A stretch of 64,000 nt of DNA from the NCBI RefSeq assembly GCF_001436555.1, contig NZ_AYZR01000008.1:269417-333416 (forward strand), read 5' to 3'. This document shows, in pieces, positions 48,340-57,038 of this stretch. The notes under the pieces are model-generated. The model was not told the origin of the DNA. It saw nothing but the letters and a program-made list of their open reading frames with translations, and did not search any database. Positions within the stretch are counted from its first letter, which is position 1. Each line of letters begins with the position of its first letter. The stretch is from Lentilactobacillus senioris DSM 24302 = JCM 17472. GTDB lineage: Bacteria; Bacillota; Bacilli; Lactobacillales; Lactobacillaceae. The translations under genes and the position numbers were made by a program.

Positions 48340-49077
48340 ATGTCAGGACATTCAAAGTGGCATAACATCCAAGGACGTAAAAACGCCCAAGATGCAAAAC
48401 GTGGAAAAATTTTCCAAAAAATCTCTCGTGATCTTTATCAAGCTGCCAAAGCTGGTGGGGTAGACCCAGATAGTAACGCTCAACTTCGTCTTGTTATGGA
48501 AAAAGCACGGGCTGCTAACATGCCTAAGGATAATATCCAACGTGCATTGGACAAGGCTTCTGGCGTTGGTGGAGCTAAGTTCGAAGAAATCACTTATGAA
48601 GGATACGGACCTGGTGGGACTGCTATCATGGTTTCTGCCTTAACTGACAACAAGAACCGGACTGCTGCTGCAGTTCGTTCAGCTTTCACTCATCACGGTG
48701 GTTCACTAGGAGCCAGTGGTTCTGTTTCATACATGTTTAATCGTCAAGGTTACATTGTTATCTTACGTGACGGTTTAGATACTGATGAAGATACTATGTT
48801 GATGGATGCTTTAGATGCTGGCGCTGATGATATGAAGACTTCAGATGAAGTTTTCGAAATCTACACTGATCCTTCATCATTACCAGAAGTACGTGATGCT
48901 TTACAAGCTAAGGGTTATGATTTGGATACTGCTGAAGTAACCATGTTCCCAGAAAATACTACTGAAGTTCCTGAAGGTAAGGTTTCACAATATACCGGCT
49001 TAGTTGACGAATTGTCAGAAAATGACGATGTTCAAGATGTTTACGAAGCTGCTACCCTTCCTGAGGATGCTGAATAA
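48340..49077 (+). CDS. yebC: YebC/PmpR family protein
   Basis: A 245-residue protein with the canonical start [22 protein letters not shown] and [13 protein letters not shown]. The family has been described as a transcription regulator and more recently as a factor that helps ribosomes on proline stretches. It precedes the comG operon in many lactobacilli and is followed by a palindromic terminator. Confidence 0.95.
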   Translation: MSGHSKWHNIQGRKNAQDAKRGKIFQKISRDLYQAAKAGGVDPDSNAQLRLVMEKARAANMPKDNIQRALDKASGVGGAKFEEITYEGYGPGGTAIMVSALTDNKNRTAAAVRSAFTHHGGSLGASGSVSYMFNRQGYIVILRDGLDTDEDTMLMDALDAGADDMKTSDEVFEIYTDPSSLPEVRDALQAKGYDLDTAEVTMFPENTTEVPEGKVSQYTGLVDELSENDDVQDVYEAATLPEDAE

Positions 49078-49091
49078 TATATTTCATAATT

Positions 49092-49130
49092 AAGAACCAA
49101 TTGGAATTAATTCCAATTGGTTCTTTTTTC
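49092..49130. terminator. yebC terminator
   Basis: AAGAACCAATTGGAA and its complement with a four-base centre, then T6. Confidence 0.92.
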
Positions 49131-49156
49131 GTATGTACAAGTAAAGGAGGGAGAAC

Positions 49157-50128
49157 ATGGTAGTGGAAAATGCATTTAATGATTTAATGAAGGAGGCGGT
49201 CCAGAAAAAAGTAAGTGATATTTATTTGCTGCCTCAAGGAGATAAGTACTTCATTAAGATGCGGTGGCAAAATAAAATTGTATTGTACAAGATACTAACA
49301 ATTATTGATGGTCATAAATGGTTAAATTACTGTAAATTTAAGGCTGATATGGCTATTAGCGAACATCGCAGACCACAAGTTGGGGCTTTAAATTGGTATG
49401 AAGGTAATCACGTTTATTCGTTAAGACTATCAACGGTAGGAGATTTTAACGCTCACGAAACACTAGTAATCCGGATTATCTATCCGCTAACATCCATGGA
49501 GAAGAGCTTGTATTTACCTGCAAAAACAGATCGGTTGCGGAAACTAGTTGCTCAACGAGGATTAATTTTATTTGCTGGTCCTACTGGTTCTGGTAAAACA
49601 ACTTCTATTTATCAGTTAGCTCAAGAATATACAGACACTAGTTTGGTGATGACGATTGAAGATCCGGTAGAAATCTTGGAACCGCGTTTTTTACAGTTAC
49701 AAGTCAACGATAAAGCGGATATGGGATATGAAGAGTTGATCAAGGTAGGATTAAGACATCGACCAGATATATTCATAATTGGAGAAATTCGAGATCCTGG
49801 CACAGCCAACGCCGCAATTCAATCAGCGTTAAGCGGGCATTTAGTGTTTAGCACCGTTCATGCTCAAAGCCCACTAGGAATCATTAAACGCCTCAGACAA
49901 TTGGGAATTGAACCGGATTTTATTACACAAGCAGTTACTGGGCTGGTTTATCAACGTTTAATTGCTAACAGTGACAAACAGCTTAAGGCGTTAATGGTTG
50001 TTAACGAGCCAGGCGAATTATACGGACAAAATAAGTATGATTGGCGTGACTGGCAACAAAATCTCACAAAATTAGTGGAGCAAGGTGAAATTGATGAACA
50101 AAATATTGAAAAGTATTGGTGGGGATAA
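49157..50128 (+). CDS. comGA: Competence type IV pilus assembly ATPase ComGA
   Basis: A 323-residue GspE-type ATPase. Walker A AGPTGSGKTT near residue 140, Asp box MTIEDPVE, Walker B GEIRDPGTAN and His box STVHA. It drives assembly of the DNA-uptake pilus at the membrane. AAAGGAGGGAG precedes the ATG. Only 27 bases separate it from the yebC terminator, and no clear promoter is visible there. First gene of the comG operon. Confidence 0.95.
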   Translation: MVVENAFNDLMKEAVQKKVSDIYLLPQGDKYFIKMRWQNKIVLYKILTIIDGHKWLNYCKFKADMAISEHRRPQVGALNWYEGNHVYSLRLSTVGDFNAHETLVIRIIYPLTSMEKSLYLPAKTDRLRKLVAQRGLILFAGPTGSGKTTSIYQLAQEYTDTSLVMTIEDPVEILEPRFLQLQVNDKADMGYEELIKVGLRHRPDIFIIGEIRDPGTANAAIQSALSGHLVFSTVHAQSPLGIIKRLRQLGIEPDFITQAVTGLVYQRLIANSDKQLKALMVVNEPGELYGQNKYDWRDWQQNLTKLVEQGEIDEQNIEKYWWG

Positions 50129-51104
50129 ATTATCTAAAGAGCTACAAAGCCAACTGTTCAATAAATTAGCAGATTTATTAACAATCGGTTTTTCTTTAAA
50201 TCAAGGATTAAAATTTATCGGGCAAACCTATCCGGGTCTAACTAAAACTACTCAACAAATAATATTAGGACTCAAACGTGGTGAATCATTTTCCCAAGCT
50301 TGCACAGAATTGGTAACTTCTGAAGTGGTAGATCAACTAAAAATAGCCGAGCAGCATGGTCAGCTCCATACAACCTTAGAGCAACTAGCTCGATTTAATT
50401 TTCAGCGAAGTGAGCAACGAAAGAAAATCAGGGCGCTATTAGTTTACCCATTAATGCTAATAGTGATTTTAGCAGTATTGCTAGCGCTGATTCATAATAT
50501 TTTATTACCTCAGCTGGCTGATCTAAATGGAATGAGCGTTCGACCCAATAATCAGGCGCGCCCGTTAGCACTAATAGGAATAGCATTAGGATTTATTATA
50601 TTTATAGGATTGATATTGAAGAAAATGCCAACGGTGAAACGATATAGTATTTTGATAAGGATTCCGTTGATAGGGAAATTGGTTAAGCAATATGTTAACT
50701 ATTATTTGGCAACTAACTTAGCGGTTTTATTAGAAAACGGATTAACTAGCAAGGATATTTTAACGGTAATTTCCCAATTTAATCCCAATTCATTGATCTA
50801 CGAATTGGGAAGTGAAGTTGCGTATCATTTACAAAACGGTGATAGTTATAGGGTTTCGTTATTTCGTCATTCATTAATAGATTCAGAATTAATTTCACTA
50901 TTGGACAGTGGTGAAACGATCACAGAGATGGCCAAATTAATGACTGCTTATTCTCAACTGGTATTTAATAATTTAATTCGAGATTCAAATAAATTAATTT
51001 CTTTGATCCAACCGACAGTATTTATTGTTATTGGACTAGTAGTAACCATTGCCTATCTTCAAATCTTAATGCCAATATATCAATCTATTAGGGGGCTTTA
51101 CTAA
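50094..51104 (+). CDS. comGB: Competence type IV pilus assembly protein ComGB
   Basis: ATG 50094 after AAGGTGAAA gives 336 residues and overlaps the end of comGA by 35 bases. Two GspF domains and membrane segments (LLVYPLMLIVILAVLLALI, LALIGIALGFIIFIGLI, TVFIVIGLVVTIAYLQIL) mark it as the pilus platform protein. It works with ComGA. Confidence 0.92.
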   Translation: MNKILKSIGGDKLSKELQSQLFNKLADLLTIGFSLNQGLKFIGQTYPGLTKTTQQIILGLKRGESFSQACTELVTSEVVDQLKIAEQHGQLHTTLEQLARFNFQRSEQRKKIRALLVYPLMLIVILAVLLALIHNILLPQLADLNGMSVRPNNQARPLALIGIALGFIIFIGLILKKMPTVKRYSILIRIPLIGKLVKQYVNYYLATNLAVLLENGLTSKDILTVISQFNPNSLIYELGSEVAYHLQNGDSYRVSLFRHSLIDSELISLLDSGETITEMAKLMTAYSQLVFNNLIRDSNKLISLIQPTVFIVIGLVVTIAYLQILMPIYQSIRGLY

Positions 51105-51409
51105 TGAAAATCAGCGGCAAAAGGAAAGCGTTTACATTAATCGAAATGACTATTGTTTTGTTTGTAATTTCTCTGCTGATATTGATCATAATTCCCAATC
51201 TTACCAAGCAACGAAAAAATGCAGAAACGATCCATGCCGGTGCCATGACTTCTATTGTCCAATCTCAAATTGATGCTTATCTTAATGTGCATCCATCAGA
51301 TCTCAATGTTACCTATGAAGAACTACAAGCTGAAGGGTATCTTACTAAAAAGCAAGTGCAAAAAGCTAAATCTGAAAAAATTAGGATTACAAATAATGAA
51401 GCTAATTAA
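51104..51409 (+). CDS. comGC: Major competence pseudopilin ComGC
   Basis: A 101-residue prepilin. The class 3 signal is KAFTLIEM with cleavage after Ala9 and Glu at mature position 5, followed by the hydrophobic helix IVLFVISLLILIIIPNL. It forms the transformation pilus shaft. Overlaps comGB by one base. Confidence 0.94.
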   Translation: MKISGKRKAFTLIEMTIVLFVISLLILIIIPNLTKQRKNAETIHAGAMTSIVQSQIDAYLNVHPSDLNVTYEELQAEGYLTKKQVQKAKSEKIRITNNEAN

Positions 51410-51866
51410 AAAGAAAGCGGGTTTTACTTTAATAGAAACCTGCTGTGCGCTGTTAATTATGACTCTAGTTCTAGGAGTTAGTACAACTGCTATCGCCATT
51501 TTAAACCAAAGACAGGGGTTAGCCGAACAACGTTTTTTTGAAACCCTTAAAACTGCAGTGAATGAAAGTAGTACTTCAGCCAATATTTATAGGACTCCAT
51601 TACAAATTATTTTCCAAAAAGATAATGAGGTTTTGGTTCAAATTAAAACGGCTAAGGCGATAACTATCAGGAAGATTCCAATACCTAAATCCATCAAACT
51701 AGCAGGTGGTCAGCTCGTACGGGTGGCTGCTAGTGGATTCATCAGTCCGCAAACTGTTAAATGGTATGCACTGAACGGAGAACTTAAGTATTTACAAAAA
51801 TTTCAGTTAGGGTGGAGTGGATTTAAGATTGAAAAGAAAAAAGTTACTGGGATTTACAACCGCTGA
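51396..51866 (+). CDS. comGD: Minor competence pseudopilin ComGD
   Basis: ATG 51396 gives a 156-residue protein starting MKLIKKKAGFTLIE, a classic prepilin cleavage site (Gly-Phe) with Glu5 and a hydrophobic helix (ALLIMTLVLGVSTTAIAIL). A longer in-frame reading starting inside comGC is rejected. Overlaps comGC by 14 bases. Confidence 0.9.
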   Translation: MKLIKKKAGFTLIETCCALLIMTLVLGVSTTAIAILNQRQGLAEQRFFETLKTAVNESSTSANIYRTPLQIIFQKDNEVLVQIKTAKAITIRKIPIPKSIKLAGGQLVRVAASGFISPQTVKWYALNGELKYLQKFQLGWSGFKIEKKKVTGIYNR

Positions 51867-52044
51867 TTCTTTAATTGGTTTGACAATTATCACAATGTTT
51901 GGCTTTTTATATGGCGAAGTAACTGGAGTAATGAATCAAAAAATTATGCATCAAGAAGTTCAGATGCAAAAAGCCCGGAGAGCTTATGAACAAAAACAAA
52001 TTAAAAGTACGAACCGGCTTTTTAATGATCGACAACATCGTTAG
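51817..52044 (+). CDS. comGE: Minor competence pseudopilin ComGE
   Basis: A small protein of 71-75 residues, depending on whether GTG 51817 or TTG 51829 is used; GGTGGAG at 51811-51817 favours the TTG. The signal is GFTTADSLIGLTIITMFGFLYG, with Asp in place of the usual Glu5. It overlaps comGD by 50 bases or 38. Assignment rests on position and the pseudopilin N-terminus. Confidence 0.8.
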   Translation: MDLRLKRKKLLGFTTADSLIGLTIITMFGFLYGEVTGVMNQKIMHQEVQMQKARRAYEQKQIKSTNRLFNDRQHR

Positions 52045-52417
52045 TTTATTATTTTGCGGAATGGGAGTGGGGTTAATTTGTTTGGTAATGCAAAACTTGA
52101 TTAATCAAACTCATAGCTATCAATTAGATTATCAGCTATTTTTACGTACTATAGAAAGCAATGATTTTAAATTCAAGTTAGTGGATATTAATCCTAATAC
52201 CATTTATTTTTATAGTCCAAAGACCAGGAAAAAATATCGCTTAACTAAGTATAATGATACGCTTAGATTACAAGGACTTACTAAAGGCCATATTCCCGTC
52301 TTAGAGCATGTGAAAGAAGCTAGTTGGAAATCACAAAGTACGACGCAGATTTTAATAAAAGGAGAATTCGACAATGGTGAAAAATTTTCATCAATTTCAA
52401 TATTTAATGGCAACTAA
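51986..52417 (+). CDS. comGF: Minor competence pseudopilin ComGF
   Basis: A 143-residue protein with an N-terminal pseudopilin segment (TGFLMIDNIVSLLFCG) and the conserved ComGF C-terminal half (FKLVDINPNTIYFYSPKTRKKYRL, GEKFSSISIFNGN). It overlaps comGE by 59 bases. It helps initiate the competence pilus. Confidence 0.88.
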   Translation: MNKNKLKVRTGFLMIDNIVSLLFCGMGVGLICLVMQNLINQTHSYQLDYQLFLRTIESNDFKFKLVDINPNTIYFYSPKTRKKYRLTKYNDTLRLQGLTKGHIPVLEHVKEASWKSQSTTQILIKGEFDNGEKFSSISIFNGN

Positions 52418-52550
52418 AAGACGATCATCATTAACAGTAGCGGCGATTATTTTCATAAGCATCATAATGATTTTCGTAGTCTTACAATGTGTTGTTTTTT
52501 CCAGTAGGTTTAGTACAATTACGGAAATTACTAGACAATATTTAAAATAA
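52374..52550 (+). CDS. comGG: Candidate ComGG (58 residues)
   Basis: A short ORF starting at ATG 52374, seven bases after GGAG, overlapping comGF by 44 bases. It encodes MVKNFHQFQYLMATKRRSSL, then a hydrophobic helix (TVAAIIFISIIMIFVVLQ) and a short polar end. The position is that of comGG, and the single N-terminal helix fits a minor pilin, but it is shorter than most ComGG and has no clear cleavage site. It was below usual ORF-length cut-offs. Confidence 0.6.
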   Translation: MVKNFHQFQYLMATKRRSSLTVAAIIFISIIMIFVVLQCVVFSSRFSTITEITRQYLK

Positions 52551-52612
52551 GCACATAGAAAAATGGTACCCCTTTCATCGCTTTTGGGATAGTATTTTTA
52601 TCGGGGTTAGTC

Positions 52613-52642
52613 TTGAATTATACCCCTAGTATCTGGTACTAT
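52613..52642 (+). promoter_or_regulatory. Promoter before the ytxK-like methylase gene
   Basis: TTGAAT, 18-base spacer, TGG plus TACTAT (extended -10), 30-40 bases before the start codon. Confidence 0.5.
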
Positions 52643-52673
52643 TTACTGTGGTACTTTAATTACTGAAAAGGAG

Positions 52674-53690
52674 TTGATTGTCCTGGCAGAAAAACAAATC
52701 CAAGAATTGTTTCAAATTCTTGATGACTCTTCACTTTTTCTCCAAGAAAAACTAGATCTTTCATATATAGATTCATTAATTGAAAGCCTAGATATCATTC
52801 AAAATGTGAACGATATTGAAGGGATTGAGGGACTATCAGCACAAGATTTTGAAAATTTCACAAGCAAGATGAAAAGCTTCGATCTTCAAAACCTATCTGC
52901 AGAAGATGCCCGCAAGACAATTCAAATGGCCATGTTAAAAGCGATTAAGCAGGATAACCTTCAGGCTAACTACCAGATTACTCCTGATACAATTGCTGGG
53001 TTATTTAGTTATTTGATTAGTGGGTTATCTAAAAAAGATGAGGAAATTAGTCTGTTAGATCCTGCCGTGGGCTCAGGTAACCTGTTAGCTTCGGTAGTTA
53101 ATTATTTACGAGAAGCCGGTAAAGTGGTTGTCGCTACCGGACTAGAAAATGATGATGCTTTAGCAGATTTGGCTAGTTTGAACTTTGAATTGCAAAGATC
53201 CGAAGTTAATTTATATCATGAAGATACAATTCAAGATGTAGTAGCAGGAAATGTAGATTACGTTATTTCTGATTTACCAGTGGGATATTATCCAATAGAT
53301 GATAACGTGGTTCAGTTTAAAACGAAGGCTCAAAAGGGGCATTCTTATCTACACCACTTATTGATCGAGTTTGGAATGGAACACGTTAATCCAGGCGGTT
53401 TTGGATTATTCTTAATTCCTAGCAATATTTTTAAAGACAAAGAATCCAAAGCTTTACTGGAATGGGTAAAAGAATCCGTTTATCTACAAGGAATTTTAAA
53501 CCTACCGGCTGAATTATTTCAGAATAAGGCGGCTGCCAAGTCTATTTTGGTATTACAAAAACCTGGTAAAGGCGCTAAGCAAGTAAGCCAAGTGATGCTA
53601 GGAGAATTTCCATCCTTCAAGGATCCAGCAGCAATGAAACGATTCCTAACAGAAATTGATGATTGGGAACTAAAAAATTTAAATAATTAG
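52674..53690 (+). CDS. Class I SAM-dependent methyltransferase (YtxK-like N6-DNA methylase fold)
   Basis: A 335-338-residue protein. Motif I is LDPAVGSGNLL near residue 128 and the NPPY-like motif is SDLPVGYYP. The start is unusual: TTG 52674 touches the AAGGAG ribosome binding site, while CTG 52683, nine bases from it, gives the better reading (MAEKQIQEL). It follows comG and precedes ackA by 12 bases, the order found in Bacillus (ytxK-ackA) and lactobacilli. Substrate unknown. Confidence 0.85.
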   Translation: MIVLAEKQIQELFQILDDSSLFLQEKLDLSYIDSLIESLDIIQNVNDIEGIEGLSAQDFENFTSKMKSFDLQNLSAEDARKTIQMAMLKAIKQDNLQANYQITPDTIAGLFSYLISGLSKKDEEISLLDPAVGSGNLLASVVNYLREAGKVVVATGLENDDALADLASLNFELQRSEVNLYHEDTIQDVVAGNVDYVISDLPVGYYPIDDNVVQFKTKAQKGHSYLHHLLIEFGMEHVNPGGFGLFLIPSNIFKDKESKALLEWVKESVYLQGILNLPAELFQNKAAAKSILVLQKPGKGAKQVSQVMLGEFPSFKDPAAMKRFLTEIDDWELKNLNN

Positions 53691-53702
53691 GAGAATTTAG
53701 TC

Positions 53703-54896
53703 ATGGGAAAATCAATTGCTATTAACGCAGGGAGTTCAACTTTAAAATTTAAGCTTTATGAAATGCCATCAGAAGAAGTTATTACTAGTGGTGCCATTGA
53801 TCGAATCGGTTTGGGTGATTCTGATGTTACTATTAAGTATGGAGACGGCGAAAAGTTTTCAGAAACTATGAACATCCAAAACCATGAAGAAGCAATTCAA
53901 TTATTGTTAGATAAACTACTTAGCTTAAAAATTATTAATGATTATAGTGAAATCACTGGTGTTGGTCACCGAGTGGTTGCTGGTGGTGAATACTTTACGG
54001 ATTCCGTTGTGATTGATGATGAAGTATTGGCTAAAATTGAAGATTTAGTTGAATTTGCTCCGTTGCATGAACCAGCTAATATTATGGGAATTAAGGCTTT
54101 TAAGAAAATATTGCCAGATGTTATTAGCGTAGCGGTATTTGATACTTCATTCCACACTACACTTCCAGAAACTAATTATATGTATAGTTTGCCATATGAA
54201 TACTACGAAAAATATCGTGCTCGTAAATATGGCGCTCATGGTACAAGTTACCGTTACGTTTCTGCCCGAGCTGCTGCTATGTTAGACAAGCCTATTGAAG
54301 ATCTTAAAATGATTATCATGCACTTGGGAGCAGGTGCTTCATTAGATGCTATTAAAGGCGGTAAATCTTTCGATACTTCCATGGGATTCACTCCGGTAAC
54401 TGGAATTACTATGGCAACTCGTTCTGGAGATGTTGATCCTTCAGTATTACAATACATCATGCAAAAAGAAGACATCTCTGATTTTGATGATGTGATTGAC
54501 ATTTTGAACCATAAATCTGGTTTACTTGGTATTTCTGGTGTTTCTGCTGATATGCGTGATATTGAAAAGAAAGCTGGAGAAGGGGATCATCGTTCACAAT
54601 TAGCCCACGATATCTTTATTAACCGAGTAGTACGTTATGTGGGTAGTTATATTGCTGAAATGGGTGGAGTAGATGCGATTGTCTTCACTGCCGGAATTGG
54701 TGAAAATGATAAAGGTATTCGTGCAGAATTAGCTGAAAAATTAGCTTGTTTTGGTGTTAAAATTGACGATGCCAAAAATGATATTCGTGGTGAAGAACGT
54801 GATTTAAGTTCTGATGATGCCACAGTTAAAACTTTATTAATTCCTACTGATGAAGAAGTAATGATCGTTCGTGATATTGAACGTTTAAGAAAATAA
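53703..54896 (+). CDS. ackA: Acetate kinase
   Basis: A 397-residue enzyme. Motifs: INAGSSTLKFKL at the N-terminus, GHRVVAGGEYF, VFDTSFHTT, HLGAGAS, MGFTPVTGI and FTAGIGEND. It makes ATP and acetate from acetyl phosphate. AGGAG precedes the ATG, and a terminator follows. Confidence 0.97.
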   Translation: MGKSIAINAGSSTLKFKLYEMPSEEVITSGAIDRIGLGDSDVTIKYGDGEKFSETMNIQNHEEAIQLLLDKLLSLKIINDYSEITGVGHRVVAGGEYFTDSVVIDDEVLAKIEDLVEFAPLHEPANIMGIKAFKKILPDVISVAVFDTSFHTTLPETNYMYSLPYEYYEKYRARKYGAHGTSYRYVSARAAAMLDKPIEDLKMIIMHLGAGASLDAIKGGKSFDTSMGFTPVTGITMATRSGDVDPSVLQYIMQKEDISDFDDVIDILNHKSGLLGISGVSADMRDIEKKAGEGDHRSQLAHDIFINRVVRYVGSYIAEMGGVDAIVFTAGIGENDKGIRAELAEKLACFGVKIDDAKNDIRGEERDLSSDDATVKTLLIPTDEEVMIVRDIERLRK

Positions 54897-54904
54897 TTTT
54901 AAAT

Positions 54905-54937
54905 AAAAAAGCATTGCCGATTACGGGGTGCTTTTTT
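54905..54937 (+). terminator. ackA terminator
   Basis: AAAAAAGCATT / GGTGCTTTTTT hairpin with G-T pairs. Confidence 0.7.
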
Positions 54938-54952
54938 ATTTTTCAGAAAATA
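54938..54952 (+). promoter_or_regulatory. Possible CodY-type box before the amino-acid permease gene
   Basis: ATTTTTCAGAAAATA matches 13 of 15 positions of AATTTTCWGAAAATT, directly upstream of TATCAT at 54956. CodY is not universal in Lactobacillaceae and the box overlaps the ackA terminator tail, so confidence is low. Confidence 0.35.
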
Positions 54953-54990
54953 TGCTATCATTATTTAAAAGTTAAGAGGTGAGATAGTTT

Positions 54991-56355
54991 ATGGAGAACA
55001 ATTCTAATCACCAGCAACTATCACGAGAATTAAAGAATCGGCACGTTCAGTTAATCGCATTAGGCGGTACGATCGGAACCGGGTTATTCTTGGGTGCTGG
55101 TGAATCAATTCACTTAGCGGGACCGGCCATTTTACTTTCTTATATTATTGCCGGAATCGCGTGTTTCTTTTTAATGCGTGCTTTAGGTGAATTGTTACTT
55201 TCTGATTTAGAAACCAACTCGTTCGTTGATTTCATTCAAAAATATATGGGGGATAAGGCTGCTTTTGTAGTCGGCTGGACCTATTGGACTTGTTGGATTT
55301 CCATTGCCATGGCCGAATTAACGGCTGCTGGTTTATATGTTCAAATGTGGTTCCCTCATATTCCGGTGTGGGTAACGGCTCTGGTATTATTAGCAATTTT
55401 ATTTGCGATGAATATTTTTACCGTTTCAGCGTTTGGTGAAACCGAATTTTGGTTTTCAATTATTAAAATCGTGGCAATCTTAGGTTTAATTATTGCTGGG
55501 ATCGTAATGGTATTAGTAAGCTATAAAACACCATTTGGACATGCTAGCGTGTCTAACTTGGTTTCTAATGGATTTTTTGCTCATGGTGCTAAAGGATTCC
55601 TCCTTTCATTTCAAATGGTTTTGTTTAGTTTCGCTGGCGTGGAAATGATTGGGATGACGGCATCTGAAACTAAAGATCCAGAAGTCATTATTCCTAAGAG
55701 TATTAATGAAGTGCCACAACGGGTAATTATTTTTTATATCGGTTCGTTGCTAGCGATTATGTGTATTTATCCATGGCAACAAGTTTCTCCTAATTCCAGT
55801 CCGTTTGTGCAGGTTTTTTCTGGAATTGGTATTCAATCTGCAGCAGCAATTATCAACTTCGTAGTCTTAACTGCAGCAGCTTCTTCATGTAATAGTGCTA
55901 TTTTTACAACTGGTAGAATGATTTTTTCAATGAACTACAACTCCAAATCTAAGTTTGGTAAGCAGTTGGGTTCATTGTCCCTCCGGCAAATTCCTCGCAA
56001 TGGTATTATTTTTTCCACGTTAATAATTGCTTTAATAATTATTTTAGGGATTTTCTTGCCCGGAAACTTATTTACCTTTATATCTAGTGTGGCCACTACC
56101 TGTTTCTTGTTTGTTTGGAGTATGATAGTGATCGCCCATCTACGATACCGTAAATCAGTTAAGCAAACTAAAAGCGAGTCAAAATTAAAATTTAAAATGC
56201 CATTATTTCCATTATCAGATTACTTTGTATTGTTATTTTATGCAGTCGTAATAGTAGTTTTGGTGATGAGATTAAATACCTTGATCGCCTTGATTGGTTC
56301 GGTCATTTGGCTAGCAATTTTATGGCTGATATCTATTTTTCGAAAAAATAACTAA
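54991..56355 (+). CDS. APC-family amino-acid permease
   Basis: A 454-residue protein with about twelve membrane segments. The N-terminus RELKNRHVQLIALGGTIGTG is the signature of the AAT group (proton-coupled amino-acid permeases such as CycA). SFAGVEMIGMTASETKDPE is another family landmark. Substrate cannot be fixed; D-Ala/Gly/D-Ser or aromatic types are possible. GAGGTGAG precedes the ATG. A terminator follows. Confidence 0.9.
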   Translation: MENNSNHQQLSRELKNRHVQLIALGGTIGTGLFLGAGESIHLAGPAILLSYIIAGIACFFLMRALGELLLSDLETNSFVDFIQKYMGDKAAFVVGWTYWTCWISIAMAELTAAGLYVQMWFPHIPVWVTALVLLAILFAMNIFTVSAFGETEFWFSIIKIVAILGLIIAGIVMVLVSYKTPFGHASVSNLVSNGFFAHGAKGFLLSFQMVLFSFAGVEMIGMTASETKDPEVIIPKSINEVPQRVIIFYIGSLLAIMCIYPWQQVSPNSSPFVQVFSGIGIQSAAAIINFVVLTAAASSCNSAIFTTGRMIFSMNYNSKSKFGKQLGSLSLRQIPRNGIIFSTLIIALIIILGIFLPGNLFTFISSVATTCFLFVWSMIVIAHLRYRKSVKQTKSESKLKFKMPLFPLSDYFVLLFYAVVIVVLVMRLNTLIALIGSVIWLAILWLISIFRKNN

Positions 56356-56360
56356 GTTTA

Positions 56361-56391
56361 GACGGTGGACGATGGTCTCACCGTTTTTTTA
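56361..56391 (+). terminator. Permease terminator
   Basis: ACGGTG / CACCGT stem with a T run. Confidence 0.65.
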
Positions 56392-56429
56392 ATGGTATTA
56401 TCAAATTAGTTAGTAAAGGAGGGGCACAA

Positions 56430-57038
56430 ATGCAGTATTTTACTTCAGACACCCATTTTTTTCATGATCAATTAGTGGGAGTTAACGACTTTTCTAATCG
56501 TAACTTCATTGATGCGGCAGACATGGATGAAGTTATTGTGCAAAATTGGAATGAAAAAGTGAAACCTAATGATACGGTATATCATTTAGGCGATATTGCC
56601 ATGCTCCACACTAAACCCAGTAAATTAGCGGATGAACGGATTTTTGAAATTTTAAGTAGGTTAAATGGCCATTTAATTTTAATTAAGGGAAATCATGATA
56701 GTCGAGAACTGTTTAAGTACTTGGACCGTCATAACTTTTTGATAGATGGTCAACCTAAATTTGAGTTTCATGATGTGGGAGTCTTAATTAAAATGAACCA
56801 TCGTCAGTATTATTTAACTCATTATCCGATGATGTTGGGAATTGTTAAGCAGATCATTAATGTGCATGGTCATTTACATCGCTATACGGTTCCGATTAAA
56901 GAAAATATTAATGTGGGACCTGACTCCGGAGATTTAGACTATTTAAAAACAGCAGTTCCGTTTGGGGCGCCCTTGTCGTCCACGGAACTAGAAGAGATTG
57001 TAACTCAGAAAGGGATCGATTTTGCTAAACGAAGATAA
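56430..57038 (+). CDS. Metallophosphoesterase
   Basis: A 202-residue calcineurin-like phosphoesterase: SDTHFFHDQL at the N-terminus, YHLGDIAM, IKGNHDSRE and NVHGHLHRY supply the metal ligands. Cytoplasmic; substrate unknown. AGGAGGGG precedes the ATG. It overlaps the next phosphatase gene by 17 bases. Confidence 0.88.
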   Translation: MQYFTSDTHFFHDQLVGVNDFSNRNFIDAADMDEVIVQNWNEKVKPNDTVYHLGDIAMLHTKPSKLADERIFEILSRLNGHLILIKGNHDSRELFKYLDRHNFLIDGQPKFEFHDVGVLIKMNHRQYYLTHYPMMLGIVKQIINVHGHLHRYTVPIKENINVGPDSGDLDYLKTAVPFGAPLSSTELEEIVTQKGIDFAKRR

